DNA of 64,000 nt from Qipengyuania gaetbuli (lineage in GTDB: Bacteria; Pseudomonadota; Alphaproteobacteria; Sphingomonadales; Sphingomonadaceae): NCBI RefSeq assembly GCF_009827315.1, contig NZ_WTYF01000004.1, forward strand, positions 372,001-436,000, given 5' to 3'. The notes beneath the pieces were generated by a model that was not told the DNA's origin, ran no database searches, and saw only the letters and a program-made list of their open reading frames with translations. Shown piece by piece: positions 9,868 to 17,526 of the stretch. A program made the translations under genes and the position numbers. Within the stretch, counting starts at the first letter, position 1, and every line of letters begins with the position of its first letter.

Positions 9868-9887
9868 TTCCGGTGGCAACTCCGGAA
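9868..9887 (+). promoter_or_regulatory. Inverted repeat in the hfq leader region
   Basis: TTCCGG at 9868-9873 and CCGGAA at 9882-9887 form a 6-bp stem with an 8-nt loop, 66 bp upstream of the hfq start in the 164-bp gap after ntrX. It has no T-run, so it does not look like an intrinsic terminator. It could structure the hfq leader or be an operator. Confidence 0.3.
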
Positions 9888-9953
9888 TTCGGGCGCGGTG
9901 GTTGCGCCCAGATTGTGATCGCGAAAGCGTTCGCCAAGAAAAGGAGCAGGACA

Positions 9954-10493
9954 ATGGCCAGCGAACGCACGCTTTCCGCGCGCCCGCGACCCAAGCAGGA
10001 TGAAGCGCAGCACAAGGGCAAGGCGCCAAGCTTGCAGGACGCGTTTCTCAACCTCTTGCGGAAAAACAAGACGCCTGTAACCGTATTCCTGGTAAAGGGT
10101 GTGAAGCTGCAGGGCATCGTGACGTGGTTCGATAATTTCTCGATCCTGCTGCGCCGTGATGGACAGTCGCAACTCGTCTACAAGCATGCTGTCAGCACGA
10201 TCATGCCGGGGCAGCCGATCGATGCTGAACAGTTTGCCAGCCAAGGTTCGGGCGCCAAGCAGCGCTTATTGCAGGATGTGTTCCTGAGCCGTGTCCGAGA
10301 AGCCGAAGCGCAGGTGACGATGTTCCTCGTGAACGGCGTCATGCTCCAGGGCAAGATCGCGGCTTACGACCTTTTCTGCATGCTGCTCGAACGCGATGGC
10401 TATGTGCAGCTTGCCTACAAGCACGCGGTGTCGACGATCCAGCCGGCGACGCCGGTCGACCTTAGCGAAGACTGGGACGAGGACGAACACTGA
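9954..10493 (+). CDS. hfq: RNA chaperone Hfq with two tandem Sm domains
   Basis: Hfq is the RNA chaperone that pairs small RNAs with mRNAs. Usual bacterial Hfq is 70-110 residues with one Sm domain per chain. This one is 179 residues with two. Copy 1 (about 26-88) is canonical: [39 protein letters not shown] and [12 protein letters not shown]. Copy 2 (about 103-165) is diverged: [41 protein letters not shown] and [12 protein letters not shown]. Both keep the Sm2 YKH motif. The C-terminus is acidic (SEDWDEDEH). The start is the ATG at 9954 with an AGGAG site. A ring built from three two-domain chains would give a pseudo-hexamer (inference). hflX follows closely, as is usual. Confidence 0.95.
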   Translation: MASERTLSARPRPKQDEAQHKGKAPSLQDAFLNLLRKNKTPVTVFLVKGVKLQGIVTWFDNFSILLRRDGQSQLVYKHAVSTIMPGQPIDAEQFASQGSGAKQRLLQDVFLSRVREAEAQVTMFLVNGVMLQGKIAAYDLFCMLLERDGYVQLAYKHAVSTIQPATPVDLSEDWDEDEH

Positions 10494-10510
10494 GTTTCGA
10501 TGACAATTTG

Positions 10511-11812
10511 ATGGGCGAGGTCTCGCGCGGTGCGCGGGCCCTTGTCGTTTGCCCAGATATCCGGGGCATTCGCTATGACCTTGATGCCGATAGCCGGCTT
10601 CAGGAAGCGGAGGGACTTGCGCTGGCGATCGGTATCGTCATTGCCGACAGTTTCGTGCTGCCGGTTCGCGATGTGAAACCTAATCTGCTGTTCGGTGCGG
10701 GGCAGGTGGAAAACATCCGCATCGCGTGCGAGCAAAACGATGCCGAGCTTGTTGTGGTGGACGGTTCTCTCAGCCCGATCCAGCAGCGCAATCTCGAGGA
10801 CAAGCTGGCGCGGAAGGTCATTGACCGCACCGGCTTGATCCTTGAAATTTTCGGCGAGCGTGCTGCGACCGCGGAAGGGCGCTTGCAGGTCGAATTGGCC
10901 CATCTGGATTATCAGCAGAGCAGGCTGGTGCGCAGTTGGACCCACCTGGAGCGGCAGCGCGGTGGTTTCGGTTTCCTCGGTGGTCCGGGTGAAACCCAGA
11001 TCGAGGCTGACCGGCGCATGATCCGCCAGCGCATGGCGCGCCTGCGCAAGGAACTGGAACAGGTCCGAAAAACCCGAGGTCTCCATCGCGAAAGGCGAGA
11101 GCGGGCACCTTGGCCGGTCGTTGCCCTCGTCGGCTATACGAACGCGGGAAAATCCACTCTATTCAATCGCTTGACCGGTGCGGATGTCATGGCCGAGGAC
11201 CTGCTTTTCGCAACACTCGACCCGACGATGCGGGCCATTTCCTTGCCCGGTGTCGAAAAGGCCATCCTGTCCGATACGGTCGGTTTCATTTCGGACTTGC
11301 CGACGCAGCTTGTCGCCGCCTTCCGCGCGACGCTTGAGGAAGTAACCGCCGCAGACCTGATCTGCCACGTCCGTGACATTTCCAATCCATCGTCAGAAGC
11401 GCAGAAGCTCCAGGTACTCGAGGTCCTGGGGGAGCTTGGGGTGATTGACGGGGAAGGGGAGGACCCGAAAGTCCCCATCCTGGAGGTCTGGAACAAGTGG
11501 GATCTGCTGGATGCCGTCCAGGCGGAGGAACTGGCCAAGGTTGCCGAGGATGACGAGGGCATAATCGCGCTTTCCGCACTAACCGGAGCGGGCGTCGATG
11601 GTTTTCTCGACCGAGTTGGCCAAATGCTGACTTCGCGGGCGACGGTCCGCGAATTCGTCTTGCCATCCAGCGACGGCAAGCGGATCGCCTGGCTTCATGC
11701 GCACGGGGATGTACTTGAGGAAGCCGACGCAGGCGAAAGCGACGGGCAATCATTGCGACGGTTCACCGTCACGCTCAATCCCAAAGAACTGGGCCAGTTC
11801 CAGTCGCTATAA
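10511..11812 (+). CDS. hflX: Ribosome-associated GTPase HflX
   Basis: A 433-residue HflX GTPase, which splits stalled or hibernating ribosomes in stress. The N-terminal HflX domain includes LFGAGQVENI and GGPGETQIEADRR. The G domain has G1 GYTNAGKSTLFN, G3 DTVGFISDLP and G4 NKWD. The start is uncertain. ATG 10511 and TTG 10508 are both possible, and the frame is open back to a CTG that overlaps the hfq stop (10490), with a plausible SFDDN leader in between. The gene is co-directional with hfq, 17 bp apart. Its 3' end overlaps the convergent mazG by 6 bp. Confidence 0.94.
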   Translation: MGEVSRGARALVVCPDIRGIRYDLDADSRLQEAEGLALAIGIVIADSFVLPVRDVKPNLLFGAGQVENIRIACEQNDAELVVVDGSLSPIQQRNLEDKLARKVIDRTGLILEIFGERAATAEGRLQVELAHLDYQQSRLVRSWTHLERQRGGFGFLGGPGETQIEADRRMIRQRMARLRKELEQVRKTRGLHRERRERAPWPVVALVGYTNAGKSTLFNRLTGADVMAEDLLFATLDPTMRAISLPGVEKAILSDTVGFISDLPTQLVAAFRATLEEVTAADLICHVRDISNPSSEAQKLQVLEVLGELGVIDGEGEDPKVPILEVWNKWDLLDAVQAEELAKVAEDDEGIIALSALTGAGVDGFLDRVGQMLTSRATVREFVLPSSDGKRIAWLHAHGDVLEEADAGESDGQSLRRFTVTLNPKELGQFQSL

Positions 11813-12568
11813 CCGCGCTTTCTCGCGCCGCTTGACCTCCTGCCAGAGCTCTTCCTGCTGCTCGAGATTGCGTTGCTCGAAGTCGCCTCCGGCTAGCTCC
11901 TCCATCTCGCGGAAACGTCTTTCGAATTTTCGGTTTGCTGCCCGCAACGCTTCTTCTGCATCTATTCCGTATGCGCGGACCAGATTGACGGCCGCGAAAA
12001 GGAAATCGCCTGCTTCTTCAGCGCGCTGGTCAGGAGTGGCAGTGTCGAGCTCCTCGATCTCTTCGACGACCTTTGCTCGCGGGCCTTCGGTATCGGGCCA
12101 ATCGAAGCCGTGACGTGCGGCACGTTTCTGGAGTTTCTGCGCTCGCAGCAAGGCAGGTAGTGCCGACGCAACGCCATCCATCGCGCTGGTTGACCCGTCA
12201 GCCTGGCGTTCAGCGGCCTTGAGGTCTTCCCAGCGAGATTCCTCCATCACGCCACCTTCGGAGCCGAAAATGTGTGGGTGGCGTGCTTCCATCTTGTCTG
12301 AAATTGTCTTGGCAACTTCTTCGAAGCCGAAATGACCGGCTTCCTTCGCCATCTGTGCGTGGAAGACGACCTGGAACAGGAGATCTCCGAGTTCACCGCG
12401 CAATTCTTCCATATCTTCGCGCTCGATAGCGTCAGCTACCTCGTAGGCTTCCTCTATGGTGTAGGGTGCGATCGTCTGGAACGTTTGCGCTGTGTCCCAT
12501 TCGCAACCTCGTTCCTTGTCGCGCAGCCGCGCCATTATCCGCAGGAGTCGATTGATCTCGTTTGCCAT
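11807..12568 (-). CDS. mazG: Nucleoside triphosphate pyrophosphohydrolase MazG
   Basis: A 253-residue all-alpha NTP pyrophosphatase with the tandem MazG-domain layout of the E. coli enzyme. It hydrolyses NTPs and dNTPs to monophosphates and cleans the nucleotide pool. Metal-binding acidic motifs appear twice: EEAYEVADAIE with ELGDLLFQVVFHAQ in the first half, and VVEEIEELD with EEAGDFLFAAVNLVRA in the second. A position next to hflX and hfq is common in sphingomonads. The ATG at 12568 is preceded by about 104 bp of non-coding sequence containing a stem-loop and an AT-rich palindrome. Confidence 0.94.
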   Translation of the reverse strand: MANEINRLLRIMARLRDKERGCEWDTAQTFQTIAPYTIEEAYEVADAIEREDMEELRGELGDLLFQVVFHAQMAKEAGHFGFEEVAKTISDKMEARHPHIFGSEGGVMEESRWEDLKAAERQADGSTSAMDGVASALPALLRAQKLQKRAARHGFDWPDTEGPRAKVVEEIEELDTATPDQRAEEAGDFLFAAVNLVRAYGIDAEEALRAANRKFERRFREMEELAGGDFEQRNLEQQEELWQEVKRREKARL

Positions 12569-12584
12569 GATGCTGGTTTACGTG

Positions 12585-12607
12585 AGGCTTCGGGAGGGGG
12601 GAAGCCT
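12585..12607. repeat. Stem-loop upstream of mazG
   Basis: AGGCTTC (12585-12591) and GAAGCCT (12601-12607) form a perfect 7-bp stem around a 9-nt loop, 17 bp upstream of the mazG ATG. It may lie in the mazG 5' leader. In the other direction no gene ends nearby, so it is not obviously a terminator. Confidence 0.3.
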
Positions 12608-12637
12608 ACGATACGGCTTGTTTCAACGTCAGGATGG

Positions 12638-12651
12638 ATAATATATATTAT
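12638..12651. repeat. AT-only 14-bp palindrome
   Basis: A perfect palindrome of alternating A/T (ATAATATATATTAT) sits between mazG and the small membrane gene, in otherwise GC-rich DNA. It may be part of the mazG promoter or a regulator site. No matching -35 box at good spacing is evident. Confidence 0.3.
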
Positions 12652-12672
12652 GTTAAATAATCTGTAAGGCGG

Positions 12673-12849
12673 TTATGACATTCCGGTCAGCCAGCTGACG
12701 ATCACATATGCCCCCAGGATGATTGCCACCCATACCAAGGCAATCTTGAGCATCTTGTTGCCGGTGAGCCCGTCGGACCGCATCCCTCTCAGGTATACTA
12801 TGGCCAAAGCAGCCATCACCGCCGCCCACATCCATGCTCCGATGCTCAT
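12673..12849 (-). CDS. Small two-helix membrane protein, 58 residues
   Basis: I do not recognise this family. The ATG at 12849 overlaps the stop of the upstream MBL gene as ATGA, and the frame ends at TAA 12673. The protein has two clear hydrophobic helices (WMWAAVMAALAIVYL near residues 6-20 and IALVWVAIILGAYVIVSWL near 36-54) joined by a short basic loop (RGMRSDGLTGNK). The overlapping start, the hydrophobic pattern and the position at the end of a coupled gene run make it a real gene rather than a chance frame. It is the last gene of the dac-tmk-holB-metG-tatD-MBL series. Its function is unknown. Confidence 0.72.
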   Translation of the reverse strand: MSIGAWMWAAVMAALAIVYLRGMRSDGLTGNKMLKIALVWVAIILGAYVIVSWLTGMS

Positions 12850-13613
12850 GCGCGCAACTCCAATCCGTCATACCCGACTACGATGCCGCTCGGGACTTCG
12901 TCCACCAGCGAGGCGTAATCCATAGTCTTGTCGAGATGCGTCAGTACGGCAGTTTTCGCTTTGCATCGCCGAGCCAGGTCGATTGCCATGTCCAGGTGGG
13001 CATGCGTTGGATGCGGCCGGCGGCGCAGGCAATCGACCACCAGAATGTCGGTGCCTTTGAAGCAATCGATCATGTCTTTAGTGATCTCGCTGAAATCCGT
13101 CGCGTAAACGATGGACTTCCCGTCGGCCTCAAACCGGAAACCGGTGCTTGTCACCGGCCCGTGCGGCATCTCGACATAATCGAAAGAAAATCCAGCAACC
13201 AGTTGAACTTGCGACACTTCTTTGAGGCTCATCAAGGTCGGATAACCGTGCTGGCCGTCGAAAATATAGTCGAAACGTCGCAGCAGGTTCTTGCATGTCC
13301 TGGTATTGGCGAAACCGGGCAATGGATTGCTTCGATCATAGCGCATGACGCGCAAGTCATCGATGCCGTGGCAATGATCTGCGTGGTCGTGCGTCCAGAA
13401 GACCGCATCGACTTTCTCTATTCCATTGGCCAGCAGTTGGGCCCTCAGATCGGTCGAGGTGTCTACGAGGATACGCTGCCGGGCGTCGTTCTCGACTATG
13501 ATCGATACACGGCTACGGCGGTTGCGTGGCTCCGATGGATCGCATTCGCCCCAGTCATTCCCGATACGTGGAACGCCGGTGGACGTTCCTGATCCGAGCA
13601 TGATGACTTTCAC
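12846..13613 (-). CDS. MBL-fold metal-dependent hydrolase, PhnP-like
   Basis: A 255-residue metallo-beta-lactamase-fold hydrolase. The N-terminus MKVIMLGSGTSTGVPRIG and the metal motif THDHADHCHG place it near the PhnP / RNase Z-like phosphodiesterase group. Later ligands are in YATDFSE and THLDKTMDY. Members cleave cyclic phosphodiesters, but the substrate here is unknown. This gene commonly follows tatD in alphaproteobacteria, and the conserved linkage suggests a housekeeping role. The GTG start overlaps the tatD stop (GTGA). Confidence 0.85.
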   Translation of the reverse strand: MKVIMLGSGTSTGVPRIGNDWGECDPSEPRNRRSRVSIIVENDARQRILVDTSTDLRAQLLANGIEKVDAVFWTHDHADHCHGIDDLRVMRYDRSNPLPGFANTRTCKNLLRRFDYIFDGQHGYPTLMSLKEVSQVQLVAGFSFDYVEMPHGPVTSTGFRFEADGKSIVYATDFSEITKDMIDCFKGTDILVVDCLRRRPHPTHAHLDMAIDLARRCKAKTAVLTHLDKTMDYASLVDEVPSGIVVGYDGLELRA

Positions 13614-14386
13614 GCGGCTGCCTTGGAAAAGAGGCGGTAGAAATTGTCGGTCGTCACGCGCGATAGCTCATCGAAGCTTTCGCCGCGAAGATCGGCGAGG
13701 AAGCGCGCGGTGTCGCCGACGTAGCCCGGTTCGCAAGTCTTGCCGCGATGAGGAACAGGGGCAAGGAACGGGCTGTCGGTTTCAACGAGCAGCCTGTCCT
13801 GAGGAATTTCCCGTGCGAATTCCTGCAGTTCTTTGGCGTTCTTGAAGGTCACGATGCCCGATATGGAGATCGACAGGCCGAGCTCCAGCACCCGCTGCCC
13901 GAATTCAGGCGAGGCGGTAAAGCAATGGATCAGAGCGGGGAACGCCCCCTTCCCCATCTCTTCCGACAAGATGGCGAGGGTGTCTTCTTCCGCATTGCGC
14001 GTGTGGATGATCACCGGAAGCTGCACTTCACGCGCCACGCCGATATGCAGGCGGAAAAGCTCGCGCTGCGCATCGCGATCAGAGTGGTTGTAGTAATAGT
14101 CGAGCCCCGTCTCGCCGATGCCGATCACCCTGGGATCGTGGGTGGCCTCCAGCAGTTCGTCCCGCGTCAGCCCGGGGTGATCATCCGCATTGTGAGGGTG
14201 GATCCCGACGCTGGCCCAGACATCCGGCTGTGCGTTGGCCGTGCCCACGACTTGCGGCCATTCCGCCTGCTTGGTGGAGATATTGAGGAAAGCGCCCACG
14301 CCTGCTTCGCGGGCTCGCGTGAGTACTTCGTCGCGCTCTTCCACCAAGCCCTTGTACTCGAGATGGCAATGGCTATCGACAAGCAT
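13610..14386 (-). CDS. tatD: TatD-family metal-dependent deoxyribonuclease
   Basis: A 258-residue TIM-barrel hydrolase of the TatD/YcfH family (3'-5' exonuclease and D-aminoacyl-tRNA deacylase-like activities are reported for members). Metal ligands are visible in DSHCHLE at the start, GIGETGLDYYY near residue 92, IIHTRNAEEDT and VETDSPFLAP. ATG 14386 shares one base with the metG stop (TGATG), so I preferred it to a TTG one codon upstream. metG-tatD adjacency is widely conserved. Confidence 0.93.
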   Translation of the reverse strand: MLVDSHCHLEYKGLVEERDEVLTRAREAGVGAFLNISTKQAEWPQVVGTANAQPDVWASVGIHPHNADDHPGLTRDELLEATHDPRVIGIGETGLDYYYNHSDRDAQRELFRLHIGVAREVQLPVIIHTRNAEEDTLAILSEEMGKGAFPALIHCFTASPEFGQRVLELGLSISISGIVTFKNAKELQEFAREIPQDRLLVETDSPFLAPVPHRGKTCEPGYVGDTARFLADLRGESFDELSRVTTDNFYRLFSKAAA

Positions 14387-15945
14387 CAAGCGGCCTCGGG
14401 TTCGGGCAGTTCGAGGCGCGGGAACACGGGCGTGGGCTTGTCGACAATATGTCCGGCCGAGACCAGTTCATCGAACCATCTGTAATCCGCAAGGTCGGCA
14501 TAGGTACGCCGTTCGCCCGGGACACCGAGCTGGTCGAGTACCGCGGCCGCCTTGGTCGGAACGACAGGCTGGATCGCGATCGCCAGGTCGCGAATGGCGA
14601 GAAAAAGCGTCTGAAGGACCGCCTTCATGCGTTCCGGATCGGTCTTCTTCAGACCCCATGGCGCCTGTTCGTCGACATAGGCATTACAAGCGAAGACTGC
14701 CTTGAGCCACGCTTCGATGCCCACGCTGAAATTCAGCGCGTCGAATTCCTGGGGCAGGACCTCGGCGCAAGCATTGCGGACAGTTGAAAGAAGCGCCTTG
14801 TCATCGTCATTGGTCTCGAAAGCCTCGAGCTTGCCGTCCATGTTCTTCGAGATCATCGAAAGCGTGCGCTGGGCGAGGTTGCCGAAGCTGTTTGCCAGTT
14901 CCGCATTCACCTTGTTTACAAGGGCTTCGGCCGAATAGCTTCCATCCTTGCCGAAGATGACTTCGGCCATCAGGAAATACCGGAGGGAATCCACTCCGAA
15001 CAGATCGACCAGATCGTTGGGATCGGTGACATTCCCCGCGGACTTGGATTCCTTGACGCCGCGATTGAGCAGGAACCCGTGCCCGAAAACCTTCTGCGGG
15101 ACCGGGATGCCGGCGCTTATGAGGAAGGCGGGCCAATAGATGGTGTGGAACCGGACGATGTCCTTGCCGATCAAGTGCAGGCTGGCCGGCCAGTACTTCT
15201 GCCAGAGCTCGCCGCCATCCGGATAACCGAGGCCGGTGATGTAGTTCGTCAGGGCATCGACCCACACATACATGACATGATTTTCATGCCCCGGCACTTT
15301 CACGCCCCAATCGAAGCTGGTGCGCGAAACCGACAGGTCTTTCAGGCCTCCTTCGACGAAGGCGATCATCTCGTTGCGGCGACTTGCCGGCTCGAGAAAT
15401 CCCGGAGTGTTGAGGAGTTCGAGGAGCGGCTTTGCGTAGTTGGACAGCCGGAAAAACCAGGTTTCTTCCTCGGTCCATTCGACCGGAGTGCCTTGGGGCG
15501 AGAGCTTTTCACCCCCTTCCCCCTCGACAAGTTCCTTTTCGTCGTAATAGGCCTCGTCACGGACCGAGTACCATCCTTCGTAGCGGTCGAGGTACAGGTC
15601 ACCCTTCGCCTCCATCGCTTCCCAGATCGCGCGGCTTGCCTTGTGATGATCCTCGTCCGTGGTGCGGATGAAGCGATCATAGGTGATGTCGAGCCTGTCG
15701 AAGAGCTCGCGGAAAGCCCCGGACATTTCGTCCGCAAGCTCGCGCGGTGTCTTCCCGAGGTCGCGGGCTTTCTGGGCCATTTTCAGACCATGCTCGTCGG
15801 TCCCGGTCTGGAAGCGTACGTCGCGCCCCATCAGACGGTGGAAACGAGCGATGACGTCGGCAGCAATCGTTTCGTAGGCATGGCCGATATGCGGCTTGCC
15901 GTTGGGATAGTGGATTGCGGTGGTAATGTAGAAAGGGTCAGCCAT
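14386..15945 (-). CDS. metG: Methionyl-tRNA synthetase
   Basis: A class I aminoacyl-tRNA synthetase of 519 residues that charges tRNA-Met. It has the HIGH-type motif YPNGKPHIGHAYE and the KMSKS-type motif KESKSAGN. The C-terminal dimerisation (Trbp111-like) domain found in E. coli MetG is absent; the protein ends after the anticodon-binding helical domain. I chose ATG 15945 (MADPFYITT) because the upstream extension is unconserved. This start lies within the last codons of holB, giving an 8-bp overlap. No methionine-related riboswitch was seen, consistent with the gene being in the middle of an operon. Confidence 0.96.
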   Translation of the reverse strand: MADPFYITTAIHYPNGKPHIGHAYETIAADVIARFHRLMGRDVRFQTGTDEHGLKMAQKARDLGKTPRELADEMSGAFRELFDRLDITYDRFIRTTDEDHHKASRAIWEAMEAKGDLYLDRYEGWYSVRDEAYYDEKELVEGEGGEKLSPQGTPVEWTEEETWFFRLSNYAKPLLELLNTPGFLEPASRRNEMIAFVEGGLKDLSVSRTSFDWGVKVPGHENHVMYVWVDALTNYITGLGYPDGGELWQKYWPASLHLIGKDIVRFHTIYWPAFLISAGIPVPQKVFGHGFLLNRGVKESKSAGNVTDPNDLVDLFGVDSLRYFLMAEVIFGKDGSYSAEALVNKVNAELANSFGNLAQRTLSMISKNMDGKLEAFETNDDDKALLSTVRNACAEVLPQEFDALNFSVGIEAWLKAVFACNAYVDEQAPWGLKKTDPERMKAVLQTLFLAIRDLAIAIQPVVPTKAAAVLDQLGVPGERRTYADLADYRWFDELVSAGHIVDKPTPVFPRLELPEPEAA

Positions 15946-16888
15946 TTGCGCGCTCGCTAGCCTCACCAGCAGAGACGAGCAAGGTTCCGATTTCCATCGC
16001 GAGCAATCCGGGATCGAAATTGTACGTGGGCTGCTCTGCCGACAGCCTCACGAGCTCGGCGTGCTTTTCCACCAAGATGCGTGGATCAGGTCCAGCTTGC
16101 TCGATGCGTTCGGCGAGGATGGCGCGCGCAAGGTCGAGGATTGCCTGCAGCCTCGGAATATCCTGCTTCATCCCGATTTCGCTTGCGAGCTGGCCGCGTA
16201 GCGAAAAGTCACGGTCGCCCGTTTCCACTATCCGGCGCATCAATTGGCCCGCTTGGCCGAGGCCGAGGGCCACGAACGACAGCGCATTACCCGGCGACCC
16301 GGCTGCCGCCGCGATTGCCGCATCCCGTGTCGCGATGTCCGTATCGGGAGATAGTTCGCGCAAGAGGCGGTCCATCTCCTCCTTGGCCAGCGAAGGAAAC
16401 CTCAAGGTCCGGCAACGGGAGCGAATGGTCGGAAGAAGCCGCGCCGGATTATGCGCGATCAGCAGGAAGAAAGTCCCCGCCGGCGGTTCTTCTAGGCTCT
16501 TGAGCAGCGCGTTCGAGGCGCCCACCTCCATGTCGTCCGACGGGTCGATGATTACCGCGCGTCGGCTTCCCATCGTCGGCCTGGTGGTGAGACGACGTTG
16601 CACTTCGCGCACCTGCTCCACCTTGATGCCGCGCGCCAGTTCGAAAGGCTTCCCGTCGTCGCGCTTCTTGGCCTCTTCCTTGTTCTTCGGACCATAGGTA
16701 AGCGTAAGAATATCGGGGTGGTCACCTGTGTCCGGGCCGGCCCCGACCAGTTCGCGAGCTGCCGCCTGTGCGAAACTCGCCTTTCCCAGACCCTTCCGGC
16801 CCGCGAGGAGCCAGGCATGATGCATTCGCTCGCCTCCCATCGCGCTGCGCCATTCGCTCCAGGCGCGATCATGGCCGAGCAACGTCAT
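15938..16888 (-). CDS. holB: DNA polymerase III subunit delta-prime
   Basis: A 316-residue clamp-loader subunit. The AAA+ core shows HHAWLLAGRKGLGKASFAQ (P-loop-like) near residue 22, then VRRVIDPSDD-type and SLEEPPAGTFFLLIAHNP segments and the SRC-like motif TIRSRCRTLRF, the arginine finger seen in delta-prime. The start ATG 16888 overlaps the tmk stop as TAATG. The tmk-holB-metG-tatD order is conserved in alphaproteobacteria and supports the identification. Confidence 0.92.
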   Translation of the reverse strand: MTLLGHDRAWSEWRSAMGGERMHHAWLLAGRKGLGKASFAQAAARELVGAGPDTGDHPDILTLTYGPKNKEEAKKRDDGKPFELARGIKVEQVREVQRRLTTRPTMGSRRAVIIDPSDDMEVGASNALLKSLEEPPAGTFFLLIAHNPARLLPTIRSRCRTLRFPSLAKEEMDRLLRELSPDTDIATRDAAIAAAAGSPGNALSFVALGLGQAGQLMRRIVETGDRDFSLRGQLASEIGMKQDIPRLQAILDLARAILAERIEQAGPDPRILVEKHAELVRLSAEQPTYNFDPGLLAMEIGTLLVSAGEASERANG

Positions 16889-17526
16889 TAATTCCCTGCC
16901 TCGAACAGCGGGGCGACGGCTTGCCATACCCGCTCGCGAACTTCGTCGATCGAGCCGTCACCGTTGATCATGCGGAAACGCGCGGGTTCCTCGTCAGCGA
17001 ATCTCGCGAAGGCGGCATTCACCTCACTATGATAGGCCTCGCTGCGCCCTCCGATCGCATCCGCCTCGTCGCCATCGCGTTTGCGCAAGCGTTGCGCCAC
17101 TTGGGACGTTTCTGCGGCGAGGACGAGAGTTAGGTCTGGCAAAAGGCCGCCGCTACCGATCGCATGCAGGCCCAGCACGGCCTCATCGCCTACTCCCCCT
17201 GCCCTACCCTGGTAGGCCCTGCTGGAATCGAGGAACCGATCGCAAACGACCCACTCGCCCCGTTCGAGCGCTGGGCGAATAAGCCGGGCCACGTGATCGG
17301 CCCGAGCGGCAGCAAACAGCAGGGCCTCGGCTTCCGGCCCCCACCCGTCGCCGGGGGGATCGAGCAAGAGGGAGCGTATCGCTTCGGCCCCGGGAGTGCC
17401 GCCCGGTTCACGTGTCAATCGGACCGTAAGACCATGCTTTTCCAGAGCTTCGACAAGCAGACGAGCTTGGGTAGACTTGCCCATCCCCTCCCCGCCTTCG
17501 AAAACGATGAACCGGCCGCTCGTCAT
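16888..17526 (-). CDS. tmk: Thymidylate kinase
   Basis: A 212-residue kinase that phosphorylates dTMP to dTDP for DNA synthesis. It has the P-loop FEGGEGMGKSTQARLL near residue 8, the DRX-type motif CDRFLDSSRAYQG, and a lid region with RLRKRDGDEAD. ATG 17526 was chosen because it overlaps the dac stop as ATGA. It lies in the dac-tmk-holB-metG coupled run. Confidence 0.95.
   Translation of the reverse strand: MTSGRFIVFEGGEGMGKSTQARLLVEALEKHGLTVRLTREPGGTPGAEAIRSLLLDPPGDGWGPEAEALLFAAARADHVARLIRPALERGEWVVCDRFLDSSRAYQGRAGGVGDEAVLGLHAIGSGGLLPDLTLVLAAETSQVAQRLRKRDGDEADAIGGRSEAYHSEVNAAFARFADEEPARFRMINGDGSIDEVRERVWQAVAPLFEAGN

Noticed and set aside
12653..12871. A 72-codon minus-strand frame overlapping the small membrane gene
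   Set aside because: The translation is low-complexity and unlike a protein; the alternative 58-codon frame has two membrane helices and an overlapping start.
15946..16888. SAM or T-box riboswitch for metG
   Set aside because: metG starts inside holB with no leader space, and no conserved riboswitch core is visible.
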